This document shows positions 7,463-15,892 of a DNA stretch of 17,809 nt, in pieces. Source of the stretch: Rikenellaceae bacterium (lineage in GTDB: Bacteria > Bacteroidota > Bacteroidia > Bacteroidales > UBA932); NCBI GenBank assembly GCA_900769145.1, contig CAAGFN010000155.1, positions 1-17,809 on the forward strand. Reading direction: 5' to 3'. Within the stretch, counting starts at the first letter, position 1. Each line of letters begins with the position of its first letter. The notes beneath the pieces are model-generated. The model was not told the DNA's origin and ran no database searches. It was given only the letters and a program-made list of their open reading frames with translations. A program made the position numbers and the translations under genes.

Positions 7463-7588
7463 ATTCTTCATAACTTTTTAAAGATTGATGAATTATTATT
7501 CTGTTGTACTGTATTTATTTCGAATGGCAAGCGAATTCTGCGCCTGCCCGCTGAAAGTGTCTGTCAAGAATGGTGGTGATAGTCCCAT

Positions 7589-7613
7589 CCGATTGACTAC
7601 AGTCGGGGGGGGG
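7589..7613 (+). repeat. Small hairpin joined to a run of nine G
   Basis: CCGATTG (7589-7595) pairs with CAGTCGG (7600-7606) around the loop ACTA, a 7-bp stem with one G-U pair. The right arm runs into nine consecutive G (7605-7613), the longest homopolymer G run in the window. It lies in the untranslated leader of the PUL. Confidence 0.45.
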
Positions 7614-7721
7614 AATCATATTATAATCCAATATATTACAGCATATTGTCAGGCCTGCGTGGAATACATGTGGGCTGCTTTCGTCATATCCTCTGCGATA
7701 ACAAATCCAAAACCATAAGTA

Positions 7722-9443
7722 ATGATGAAGAAACATTTATCTATCCTGACTGCCCTGTCCCTGCTGGTGGTGGGTACAGGCTGCGCCGAAGATGAGTACA
7801 GGTTCAGGCTCGCCGAAGATCCTGGATTTGTAGAGAATCCGGTTGTGTCAGTAAGGGCTCTTGATGGAGACAGATGGATCGATGGCGTCCTCGACAATGC
7901 GGCGAGGACTGTCAGTTTCGAGTTCCATGTTGCTCCGTCGCTCGAGGAAATCGTCCTCGATGTGCAGCTCAACAGGAACTGGGCTGAAATGTCCAGTCCG
8001 TCTGACACCAGATTTACAGCCAATCTCAAGAACGGCTATTCATTCTCTGTAAGCGATGGTGTGGACAAAGTGTCCTATACCGTCACCGGAACAATCTTCG
8101 AGTTGATTTCATCTGTCACTGCTTCATTGGGTGACGAGACGGTGAATTGCTCCCAGATTGACAACACCTTCAGCGGAACTTTCTCTTCCGCATTCCTTCT
8201 TTCAGACCTGAAGGACATTGACATTACCCTCAATCTCAATGAAGGAGCCAGCCTCGTATCTGACCCTTCAATTTTCAAGGATGTGGATTTCTCTTCAGGT
8301 GAGGGTCTCAATGTTGTCCTCAAGGATCTCAGTACTGACAGGAACCGTTCGTACGTAATCTATGCCAACCCTTCCAATGTGGTCAACCTCGGCTCTGACT
8401 GGACTGAGGCTACCAAGACCTGGCAGAGCAGGTACAACATCGAGTTCGGCAATATGAGGATGTACATCACCGAGAGCCTCTTCGGCTACAGCGGCAATGT
8501 CGGCTACCTCTTCACCGTGCCTGCAGGCAGGGTTGACATGAGGGTCCTCGAGAAGAACAATCTCGCATCCGGTGAGGCCAAGATGTCTTCCCAGGTACGT
8601 TCCAACCGCGACTACACTCTCTTCATCAGTGAGCAGGGACCTGGTGTCTACCGTCTGGACGGGCAGACCTCGAAAGATGGCCTGACATACTACAGCCCTC
8701 TCGCTTACGGTCCGGACAAGCATGGTGTGACCAAGATTCTGAGGAACGACGGATGGAGTGGCAGCAACAAGGCTTATGCTCCTGCGCTGGCCATCAATGA
8801 CAATAAGGCTTCCATGGAACTTGCCGGCACTGCCGACGGAGTCCTTTACAAATACTCTGACGCCCACGGAAACGGTGCTGAAGCCTGGTTTCCGGAAGCT
8901 GCGTTAGGTGGATATTTCCCGATTGTCAAAGACGGTGCCTGCCTCATCTCGGCAGAGGGAGACAGATATTATAACATCTACAATGAGGAATGGAGGCGTC
9001 TTGGTGCCGGCCTTATGACATTCACATATACGGATTGGGGAAAATGTGTTCCAATCCTTACCCACGACATGATGAGGACCGGCCGTATCGGAGTCGGCTG
9101 TACCGAGAGGGGAGACCTCGTTATTCTCGCCGTGGAGAAATTCGTGAATACCCACAACCAGGGCCAGAATGTGGATTCAGGTCACAATGGAGCATCTTCT
9201 GATCTCAGGGGCCTCACTCTCTATGAACTTGCCAAGGTCATGAGTGATATGGGTTGCAGCGACGTGATGACAGTCGAGGACTACAACTGGTCATATCTCC
9301 TGCTCCAGGACGGTTCCGAAAGGGGCAAGGATGTATTCTGGACCAACAACAGGTGGGTGCTTGATGCGAATAACGCTTCTTTCGGCACAATGAAGGCTGA
9401 AAGTGCGGAGAATACCAATCTTGTAATGGCCGCATTCAGATAA
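7722..9443 (+). CDS. PUL lipoprotein, DUF5018-like plus degenerate phosphodiester-glycosidase-like domain
   Basis: This 573-residue lipoprotein has the lipobox cysteine at C21 followed by the acidic AEDE, resembling the Bacteroidota surface-export signal, so outer-leaflet display is likely. Residues about 28-124 and 125-220 look like two beta-sandwich modules of the DUF5018 type. The region from about 230 to the end resembles the phosphodiester glycosidase (NAGPA/DUF2233) family: LGGYFPIVKDGACL (about 395-408), TGRIGVGCTERGDLVILAV (453-471) and RGLTLYELAKVMSDMGCSDV (496-515) follow the family order. The usual DGGGS-type motif after the last segment is replaced by TVEDYNWSYLL, so activity may be changed or lost and the protein may only bind glycan. 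It is the first gene of the PUL, 22 nt before susC. The lipoprotein call is firm; the C-terminal family is a by-eye match. Confidence 0.75.
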   Translation: MMKKHLSILTALSLLVVGTGCAEDEYRFRLAEDPGFVENPVVSVRALDGDRWIDGVLDNAARTVSFEFHVAPSLEEIVLDVQLNRNWAEMSSPSDTRFTANLKNGYSFSVSDGVDKVSYTVTGTIFELISSVTASLGDETVNCSQIDNTFSGTFSSAFLLSDLKDIDITLNLNEGASLVSDPSIFKDVDFSSGEGLNVVLKDLSTDRNRSYVIYANPSNVVNLGSDWTEATKTWQSRYNIEFGNMRMYITESLFGYSGNVGYLFTVPAGRVDMRVLEKNNLASGEAKMSSQVRSNRDYTLFISEQGPGVYRLDGQTSKDGLTYYSPLAYGPDKHGVTKILRNDGWSGSNKAYAPALAINDNKASMELAGTADGVLYKYSDAHGNGAEAWFPEAALGGYFPIVKDGACLISAEGDRYYNIYNEEWRRLGAGLMTFTYTDWGKCVPILTHDMMRTGRIGVGCTERGDLVILAVEKFVNTHNQGQNVDSGHNGASSDLRGLTLYELAKVMSDMGCSDVMTVEDYNWSYLLLQDGSERGKDVFWTNNRWVLDANNASFGTMKAESAENTNLVMAAFR

Positions 9444-9465
9444 GTAATACTTTTTCCGAAACAAT

Positions 9466-12400
9466 ATGAAAAGAATTGAAACTATTATAGTTGCTGTTCT
9501 GGCCCTGCTTGTTTCCACAGGCCTGTTTGCCCAGAATAGTACACGGCAGATCAATGGAACTGTCAAGGACAGTGCCGGGGAGCCGGTAATCGGTGCCTCA
9601 GTCATTGTTCCGAATAGCACCGTGGGTACTTCCACTGACGTTGACGGAAGATATGTCCTCAGCGTTCCGGAGAGTACCAGGACTGTGGAGGTGGCCTGCA
9701 TCGGTTATTCCACTTATACAATTACGCTTGGAGCGGGTTCTGTATATGACGTTGTCCTTGCGGATGACAGCAACTTCCTCGACGAAGTCGTCGTGGTTGG
9801 ATACGGGGTCCAGAAGAAGGTCAATCTCACCGGCAGCGTTTCTTCGGTAAGTTTCGAATCCGAGAGCGTGAAATCCCGTCCTATGTTCAATGCCACCCAG
9901 GCGCTCGCCGGTGCCATGCCAGGCCTTCAGGTAATGCAGGGCTCCGGAAACCCTTATGGCGAGGGATTCTCAATGCTCATCCGCGGTACAGGTACTCTCA
10001 ACTCTTCCGGTCCGCTCGTTCTCGTGGACGGTATGGAACAGGGCCTCGGCAATGTCAACCCTTCCGATATCGCTTCCATCAACGTCCTGAAAGACGCTGC
10101 ATCCTGCGCCATCTACGGTAACAGGGGAGCGAACGGTGTCATCCTCATCACCACGAAGAATGGTTCCGCTTCGGAGAGCAAGGCAGAGGTTACCTACGAC
10201 CTCACTCTCTCATTCGACCAGCCGTTCAAGATTATCCACACTGTGTCCGACATGGCCACATACATGGAACTCTACAACGAGTCCTGCGTCAATATCGGCG
10301 GTGCAGCCCAGTACAGCCAGTCCACCATTGACGAGTGGCGCAGGGCCAAGGCTGACCCTTGGGGACGTGCTGACTCAGGCTACTACAACTATATGGCCTA
10401 TCCTAACACAGACTGGTGGTCGGAGATTTACCAGAACAAGCTGATGCAGAAGCATTCCATATCCGCAAGCGGAAAGAGCAAGTCGATGGGATACAATGTG
10501 TCAATGTCCTATATCAACAACCCCGGTATCATTGAAAATACAGGTTACAAGCGTTATTTCGGCAGGGTCAATGTCTATGGCATGATTACTGACTGGCTCA
10601 AGGTCGGCGGCCGTATCTGGGGCTACCACACTGACCAGGACAAGAGCAATGTAGGTTCCCTTACCTCCCTCAATACCCAGAAGATGACTCCGGATATCTA
10701 TCCTTACTCGAAGTCACTCGGTCTCTACGGAGGTCCTCAGGCATACGGACAGGACCCTCAGGCCCACAACCCTCTCTGGGATATGAACACCAGCCGCGGC
10801 TTTACGAAGAACACCCAGATTTTCACCGACTGGTATGTCAATGTCACCTTCCTCAAGCATTTCCATTGGAACACTGACCTTTACTACAAGGACTACCGCC
10901 AGGAGGAAATGAGCGTGGACAATGCCTTCGGAAAGTATGATTTCCAGAATGACAGCTATGTGATTTCACCTGCAGATCCTTCCGAACTGTACTCATATAT
11001 GTACAACAAGCGCGAGAACCAGGTGAAGCTTACCACGACTCTCAACTATATGCAGACATTCGGCAAACACGATGTCGCAGTCCTCTTGGGATATGAGCAG
11101 GAGCATTTCCAGTACCGTGACTTCAGCTCTACCAAGATTGGTCTCCAGGACGTGTCCGTAGGTGACCTCAATGCTGTTGTTACCCCTTATGCTTCAGGTG
11201 GTTATGGTACAGAGTACGCATCCCGTTCATACTTCGGCCGCGTGAACTACGCATACGCCGGCAAGTACCTCTTCGAGGCCAACTTCCGTTATGACGGTTC
11301 ATCCAGGTTCGCTCCTGAGTACAGATGGGGATTCTTCCCTTCATTCTCTGCGGGCTGGCGTATCAGCGAGGAGTCTTGGCTCAAGGAGACCGGGAAGGTG
11401 GACAACCTCAAGCTCCGTCTCTCCTGGGGACAGCTCGGTAACAATTCCATCGGCAACTATGACTGGCAGTCCACATACGGTACTGCGAACTATGTCTTCG
11501 GTACAGATGATTTGACCAACGGTATCGCAATTACCAGCATCAAGAACTACGCCCTCACTTGGGAGACCACGACTGTGGCCAATGTCGGAGTGGATTTCGG
11601 CTTCCTCAAGAACAGGCTCACCGGTACCATTGATTTCTACAACAAACTCACTGACGGCATTCTCTACACTCCTTCCATGTACATGGTGATGGGTAATGCT
11701 GGTGCTCCGAGACAGAACATCGCAGAGGTGACCAACCGCGGTATCGAGTTCGAGCTCGGCTGGCGTGACAATGTCGGCAAGGACTTCAACTACAGCATTT
11801 CCGCCAACGTGACTTACAACAAGAACTGGGTCAGCAAGTACAAGGGCAAACTCAAGGAAGGCTGGGAAACAGACCCTGCCACTGGCGAGAAGATATGGAA
11901 GACCAACCTTGGAGATGTATCCACAGGTTCTACCAACAGGGTGCTCGAAGGTCACATGATCAACGAGTTCTACATGATTGACACTTACAAGGGAAGCGGA
12001 AAATATTGGAACGCTGACGGTACCCCGGACATCAACGGAGGTCCTGTGGACGGTATGATCAGGACGACCAACGACATGGCCTGGCTCAAGGCAATGATGG
12101 AGGCCGGCTACCAGTTCTATCCGCAGCAGGGTATCGGCAAGCAGAAAATCTGGTACGGTGAGTATATCTATGCTGACCGCAACGGTGACGGCCTCTACGG
12201 AAACTCCTACGACGCAGCATTCCAGAACCGCTCCACTACTCCTAAGGTGAACTACGGTTTCCAGGCCAGCCTCGGCTGGAAGGGTATCGACTTCTCCATG
12301 AGCTGGGCAGGTGCCGCCGGATTCTCAATCTACTACTACAGGCAGGCTTCCAACTCCAGCAACACCATCTACGGATACGCCATTCCTCAGAGTCTTGTAA

Positions 12401-12741
12401 ACGACAGATATTTCTTCGATCCGAAGAATCCTGACGATCCGCGTACCAACATCAACTCGAAGAACCCTCGTCTCGTGAACCTCACTGACAGCCAGTCTTC
12501 GACTACTTCCTCACTCCACCTCTGCAAGGGTGACTATCTCAAGCTCAAGAACCTCACAATCGGCTACACTCTGCCTCAGGATTTGACCCGCAAGGCCAAG
12601 ATTGAGAAGGTAAGGGTTTACGCTACCGGTGAGAACCTCTTCGCTATCACCCAGTTCCCGGGAATGGACCCGGAAATGCGTGCTACGGCGGGATACTCTA
12701 CAATGCGCCAGTATGCGTTCGGTCTTAATGTTACATTCTAA
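9466..12741 (+). CDS. SusC/RagA-family TonB-linked outer-membrane transporter
   Basis: This 1091-residue protein imports glycan fragments across the outer membrane with energy from TonB. A signal peptide (about 1-22, ending LFAQ) is followed by a carboxypeptidase-regulatory-like domain (about 28-100) and the DEVVVVGYG segment (106-114). The plug domain (about 120-233) contains PLVLVDGM and the diagnostic LKDAASCAIYGNRGANG stretch. The rest is the beta barrel, ending in YAFGLNVTF with a C-terminal Phe as needed for barrel assembly. There is no extra N-terminal STN signalling domain, so it should not control its own expression through an anti-sigma factor. It sits directly before its SusD partner (18 nt). 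The substrate cannot be read from SusC alone; the GH43 neighbour suggests an arabinose-containing glycan. Confidence 0.97.
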   Translation: MKRIETIIVAVLALLVSTGLFAQNSTRQINGTVKDSAGEPVIGASVIVPNSTVGTSTDVDGRYVLSVPESTRTVEVACIGYSTYTITLGAGSVYDVVLADDSNFLDEVVVVGYGVQKKVNLTGSVSSVSFESESVKSRPMFNATQALAGAMPGLQVMQGSGNPYGEGFSMLIRGTGTLNSSGPLVLVDGMEQGLGNVNPSDIASINVLKDAASCAIYGNRGANGVILITTKNGSASESKAEVTYDLTLSFDQPFKIIHTVSDMATYMELYNESCVNIGGAAQYSQSTIDEWRRAKADPWGRADSGYYNYMAYPNTDWWSEIYQNKLMQKHSISASGKSKSMGYNVSMSYINNPGIIENTGYKRYFGRVNVYGMITDWLKVGGRIWGYHTDQDKSNVGSLTSLNTQKMTPDIYPYSKSLGLYGGPQAYGQDPQAHNPLWDMNTSRGFTKNTQIFTDWYVNVTFLKHFHWNTDLYYKDYRQEEMSVDNAFGKYDFQNDSYVISPADPSELYSYMYNKRENQVKLTTTLNYMQTFGKHDVAVLLGYEQEHFQYRDFSSTKIGLQDVSVGDLNAVVTPYASGGYGTEYASRSYFGRVNYAYAGKYLFEANFRYDGSSRFAPEYRWGFFPSFSAGWRISEESWLKETGKVDNLKLRLSWGQLGNNSIGNYDWQSTYGTANYVFGTDDLTNGIAITSIKNYALTWETTTVANVGVDFGFLKNRLTGTIDFYNKLTDGILYTPSMYMVMGNAGAPRQNIAEVTNRGIEFELGWRDNVGKDFNYSISANVTYNKNWVSKYKGKLKEGWETDPATGEKIWKTNLGDVSTGSTNRVLEGHMINEFYMIDTYKGSGKYWNADGTPDINGGPVDGMIRTTNDMAWLKAMMEAGYQFYPQQGIGKQKIWYGEYIYADRNGDGLYGNSYDAAFQNRSTTPKVNYGFQASLGWKGIDFSMSWAGAAGFSIYYYRQASNSSNTIYGYAIPQSLVNDRYFFDPKNPDDPRTNINSKNPRLVNLTDSQSSTTSSLHLCKGDYLKLKNLTIGYTLPQDLTRKAKIEKVRVYATGENLFAITQFPGMDPEMRATAGYSTMRQYAFGLNVTF

Positions 12742-12759
12742 CAGGAGTCAGGCGATATT

Positions 12760-14598
12760 ATGAAAAAGACAATAATTTCAATATTTGCGGCGGTCATCGC
12801 CCTTTCGTCCTGCCAGTCCCTGGATTTGACAAGTACCTACCAGGTAGCTTCTTCCAATGTCTGGGGCAAGGCTACATTGGCCCGTCAGGCAGTGAACGGC
12901 ATTTACAATGAATTCTATACAAGATCTTCCACCAATGTCAATGAGGACAACTGGAAGGTCATGTATGAGGCTTATTCCTCGGTAATGGACACCGACAAGA
13001 ACTGGTATGAGAACCAGAAAGTCTGCTACGGAAACGGTACTCCTTCCAGCGGTACATTCTCCGAGATGTACAAATATTACTACACCTTCGTATTCAGGGC
13101 CAATGATGCAATCTCCCACATTGACCAGGTTCCTGACATGGAGGCTTCGGAGAAGGCGAAACTGAAGGCTGAGGCCAAGTTCTTCCGCGCCTATGGCTAT
13201 ATGAACCTCAATGTCCTTTATCGTGGAGTTCCGCTCTATCTGGAGTACATTGAGGATGCTTCCAAGGCCAACAGGCCTCGTTCCTCCGAGAAAGACGTCT
13301 GGAAAGCCATCATTGACGACCTCACAGACTGCGTTGAGGAAGATGCGCTTCCTGACAGATATCTCGCAGGGTCATCGGATTATGGCCGCGTGAGCAGGGG
13401 AGTCGCCCTCGCCTACAGGGGACAGGCATACCAGTGGATGGCCGCAAGGTCAGGTGAGGCCCCGCGTCCTTACATTGAACTCGCTCTTGCTGATTTCGAA
13501 GCACTCGAGGGATTGGGATACGCCCTCTATACAGGTGACGGTGCTACAAGTTTCAAGACTCTTCTCAAGCCTGCCAACGAACAGTGCGACGAGATGATTT
13601 TCTCAATCCGCTGCACCCAGACCCCTGGAATGGGTAATCCTCGTGCCGTGCTCTTCGGAAACCGTGACACTGGTGTGACATCGGGTGCATGGAACAACTA
13701 CATTCCTAACCCGGCTTACGTGGAGTCATTCGAGAATGCTGACGGAAGCAAATTCGACTGGGAAGACTATTGCCCGGGATGGAATGACATGACACCTGAG
13801 CAGAGATCCGTTTTCTTCCTTCGCAATGAGATGTCTGACAATGAGAAGGCCGATATGGCCGAATACGGTTCCGATATGTCCAAGTACCAGCCGAAGAGCA
13901 ATGAGAGCCGCATCCAGGCAGCATACGACAATCGTGACCCTCGTCTCAAGATGGCGATTATCACTCCATACTCCACCTATTACGGAGGTATATCCGGAAC
14001 TGCATACACCTTCACTCTACGCTGGCCTTACAGGGCTGATACTAAGGAGCCGAGGGATATCAGGACCGATACCAACTCAATGTACTATTATCTCTGGAGA
14101 AAGTACGTTCCTGAAGGACTTGAAAACACCATCCGCTGGGTCTATGAGCAGGACAACATTCTCTGCCGCTACGCCGAGATTCTTCTCCGCAGGGCCGAGT
14201 GCCTGAATGAACTCGACAGGACTGACGAAGCTGTGGATCTTGTAAACAAAGTCCGCGCCCGCGCAGGCCACATTCTCCTGAACACCAACTCCTATACCAC
14301 CGTTGCCGGAAAGGATGACATGAGGGAGAGAATCCGCAATGAGTTCTACTGGGAACTTGGCGGTGAGGACAGCATGTATTTCAATGAACTCCGCTGGGGA
14401 GTATGGCTTGACAAGAAGTTCCGTGACCATTCGTCCGGACAGGACGGCGAGATGAATACCAATGGCCTCATGCAGATGTGGGGAACCAAGACCTACACCT
14501 GGTATGCCCTCGGTGACTACGTCGAGACCTGGCCTATTCCTGCAAAGGAGCGTGAGATGAACCCGAGCCTCACCCAGAATCCGGGATGGAATGATTAA
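12760..14598 (+). CDS. SusD/RagB-family nutrient-binding outer-membrane lipoprotein
   Basis: This 612-residue lipoprotein (lipobox cysteine C18 in ALSSCQS) is the glycan-capturing lid on the preceding SusC channel. Family signs are the helical segment KAEAKFFRAYGYMNL (136-150), the C-terminal ILLRRAECLNEL and VNKVRARAG repeats, NEFYWELGGE, LRWGVW, and the terminal WPIPAKEREMNPSLTQNPGW. Length is slightly above the common 500-600 residues. An AGGAG (12743-12747) lies 12 nt before the start, a rare Shine-Dalgarno-like site in this window. SusC and SusD form a 2:2 complex at the outer membrane. Ligand-contact residues cannot be inferred because SusD proteins vary there. Confidence 0.96.
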   Translation: MKKTIISIFAAVIALSSCQSLDLTSTYQVASSNVWGKATLARQAVNGIYNEFYTRSSTNVNEDNWKVMYEAYSSVMDTDKNWYENQKVCYGNGTPSSGTFSEMYKYYYTFVFRANDAISHIDQVPDMEASEKAKLKAEAKFFRAYGYMNLNVLYRGVPLYLEYIEDASKANRPRSSEKDVWKAIIDDLTDCVEEDALPDRYLAGSSDYGRVSRGVALAYRGQAYQWMAARSGEAPRPYIELALADFEALEGLGYALYTGDGATSFKTLLKPANEQCDEMIFSIRCTQTPGMGNPRAVLFGNRDTGVTSGAWNNYIPNPAYVESFENADGSKFDWEDYCPGWNDMTPEQRSVFFLRNEMSDNEKADMAEYGSDMSKYQPKSNESRIQAAYDNRDPRLKMAIITPYSTYYGGISGTAYTFTLRWPYRADTKEPRDIRTDTNSMYYYLWRKYVPEGLENTIRWVYEQDNILCRYAEILLRRAECLNELDRTDEAVDLVNKVRARAGHILLNTNSYTTVAGKDDMRERIRNEFYWELGGEDSMYFNELRWGVWLDKKFRDHSSGQDGEMNTNGLMQMWGTKTYTWYALGDYVETWPIPAKEREMNPSLTQNPGWND

Positions 14599-14614
14599 TT
14601 CAAACAAGCACAAG

Positions 14615-15892
14615 ATGAACAAGACAATATATTTGTGCGCAGCCGCTTTTCTCATTGCGGCATGCTCAGAAAAAATCGTGGATGAGCGTCCGGTAAAGCC
14701 TGAAACCGGGGAGTCCGGCTACATCACGACCAAATATCAGAATCCTGTAATCAGGAACAACTGTCCTGACCCTTCAGTATTCGACGACCGGGAGCGTACC
14801 GGCTATTTCTACGCTTACAGTACCCAGAATGGTACCAGCGACACAGAAGGCGTAGTCTATCTTCCGGTTTACCGCTCGACCGATATGGTCAACTGGGAAC
14901 TTGTCGGCAATGCTTTCGGCGGGATGAACAGACCTCAGTGGGTTGCCGGAACCAGAATCTGGGCTCCTGACATAGAGTACATTGACGGACGCTATGTCCT
15001 CTACTATGCGGAGGGACATTGGGACGATCCGAGCAAGAGTGCCTGCGGTGTGGCTGTATCCGACAGCCCGACAGGACCTTTTACCTGGGAGAATGTCCCT
15101 GATATACAGCCTCTTGCCAATCCTCACGGAATGCTTGTGGACTTTGCTTCCCAGGGTGTGAGCAACGCCATTGACGCCAATATCATCCGCGACCAGCAGA
15201 CTGGAGAAGTTTATCTCTTCTGGGGCAGTTTCGGAAGCAATTCCGGTATCTGGGCAATTAAGCTTACCGATGACGGTCTCGCAGTCGCCCAGGGTGCGCA
15301 GAAGACATACATCTGCTACGAGATGGAGGGTACATACGTGCACTACAAGAATGGTTATTATTACTGCTTCGGCTCCAAGGGAACCTGCTGCGCAGGCAGT
15401 TCCAGCACCTACCATATCGTAGTGGGAAGGTCGCAGAGCATTCTCGGCCCGTATGTAGGCAAGGACGGAAAGCGTATGGATACCAAATCCTCAGCTTTCG
15501 ACAATGCTACCAACACCATCATGTCCAGCTCCTCCAGCAAGATGTTCGCCGGCACCGGTCACAATGCTGAGATCATCACCGACGACAAGGGCAAGGACTG
15601 GATGTGCTACCACGCATATTGGAAGAACAACAATTACAACGGACGTTGCATGAACATGGATCAGGTAGAGTGGGGAGACGGCTGGCCTTATTTTGCTGAC
15701 GGCGAACCTACAGAGAGCAAGGTTTCCGGCCCGACATGGAAGGATCCTGACGTGAAATCCGTAACTGCCAGGGTAGTGGACAATGAAGGCGCAGGCCCTC
15801 TCGTCGAGACCGGTGACTCATGCGGCTGCAGGAACACCTGGTCATTCTCAGAAGTGTACAACAATACTTATGAAATCAAGTTATATGAATAA
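14615..15892 (+). CDS. GH43 lipoprotein, probable endo-1,5-alpha-L-arabinanase type
   Basis: I start this 425-residue protein at the ATG at 14615, which places a clean lipoprotein signal (cysteine C17 in FLIAACS) at the N-terminus; the ATG at 14591 would add eight polar residues and overlap susD by 8 nt. The GH43 five-bladed propeller triad is in place: D52 in CPDPSVF (base), D187 in NAIDANII (pKa modulator) and E238 in EMEGTYVHY (acid). WAPDI (116-120) and H316 in GTGHNAEI fit the arabinanase branch, in which this His contacts a calcium. It would cut arabinan or an arabinose side chain at the cell surface or in the periplasm. Unusual Cys pairs occur at 258-259 and 403/405. Endo-arabinanase is the best call, but other GH43 specificities (xylosidase, galactanase) cannot be excluded. 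Confidence 0.85.
   Translation: MNKTIYLCAAAFLIAACSEKIVDERPVKPETGESGYITTKYQNPVIRNNCPDPSVFDDRERTGYFYAYSTQNGTSDTEGVVYLPVYRSTDMVNWELVGNAFGGMNRPQWVAGTRIWAPDIEYIDGRYVLYYAEGHWDDPSKSACGVAVSDSPTGPFTWENVPDIQPLANPHGMLVDFASQGVSNAIDANIIRDQQTGEVYLFWGSFGSNSGIWAIKLTDDGLAVAQGAQKTYICYEMEGTYVHYKNGYYYCFGSKGTCCAGSSSTYHIVVGRSQSILGPYVGKDGKRMDTKSSAFDNATNTIMSSSSSKMFAGTGHNAEIITDDKGKDWMCYHAYWKNNNYNGRCMNMDQVEWGDGWPYFADGEPTESKVSGPTWKDPDVKSVTARVVDNEGAGPLVETGDSCGCRNTWSFSEVYNNTYEIKLYE

Larger units (their letters stand above)
7250..7721. other. 472-nt leader/intergenic region before the PUL
   Basis: This gap holds no convincing gene. About 7310-7490 is very AT-rich and contains two tandem repeats and the best promoter box. 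The remaining part to 7721 has a short hairpin, a run of nine G (7605-7613) and average composition. No clear terminator follows the Lrp gene; only a 5-bp stem at 7266-7280 without a T run. If transcription starts near 7400, the PUL mRNA has a leader of about 320 nt, long enough for RNA-level control. No known riboswitch is recognisable by eye. Confidence 0.6.

Noticed and set aside
7485..7718. 77-codon open frame on the plus strand in the PUL leader
   Set aside because: It lacks a signal peptide or known motif, runs through the G9 tract, has codon use unlike the neighbours and ends just before the real lipoprotein start. It reads like chance coding in a leader.
11341..11955. 204-codon open frame antisense to susC
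   Set aside because: It lies wholly within the well-supported SusC gene and has no family-like features; it reflects the codon bias of the sense strand.
14077..14655. 192-codon minus-strand frame spanning the susD/GH43 junction
   Set aside because: It overlaps two well-supported genes and shows no promoter or recognisable product.
14774..15415. 213-codon open frame antisense to the GH43 gene
   Set aside because: The sense frame carries all GH43 catalytic residues; the antisense product has no recognisable domain.
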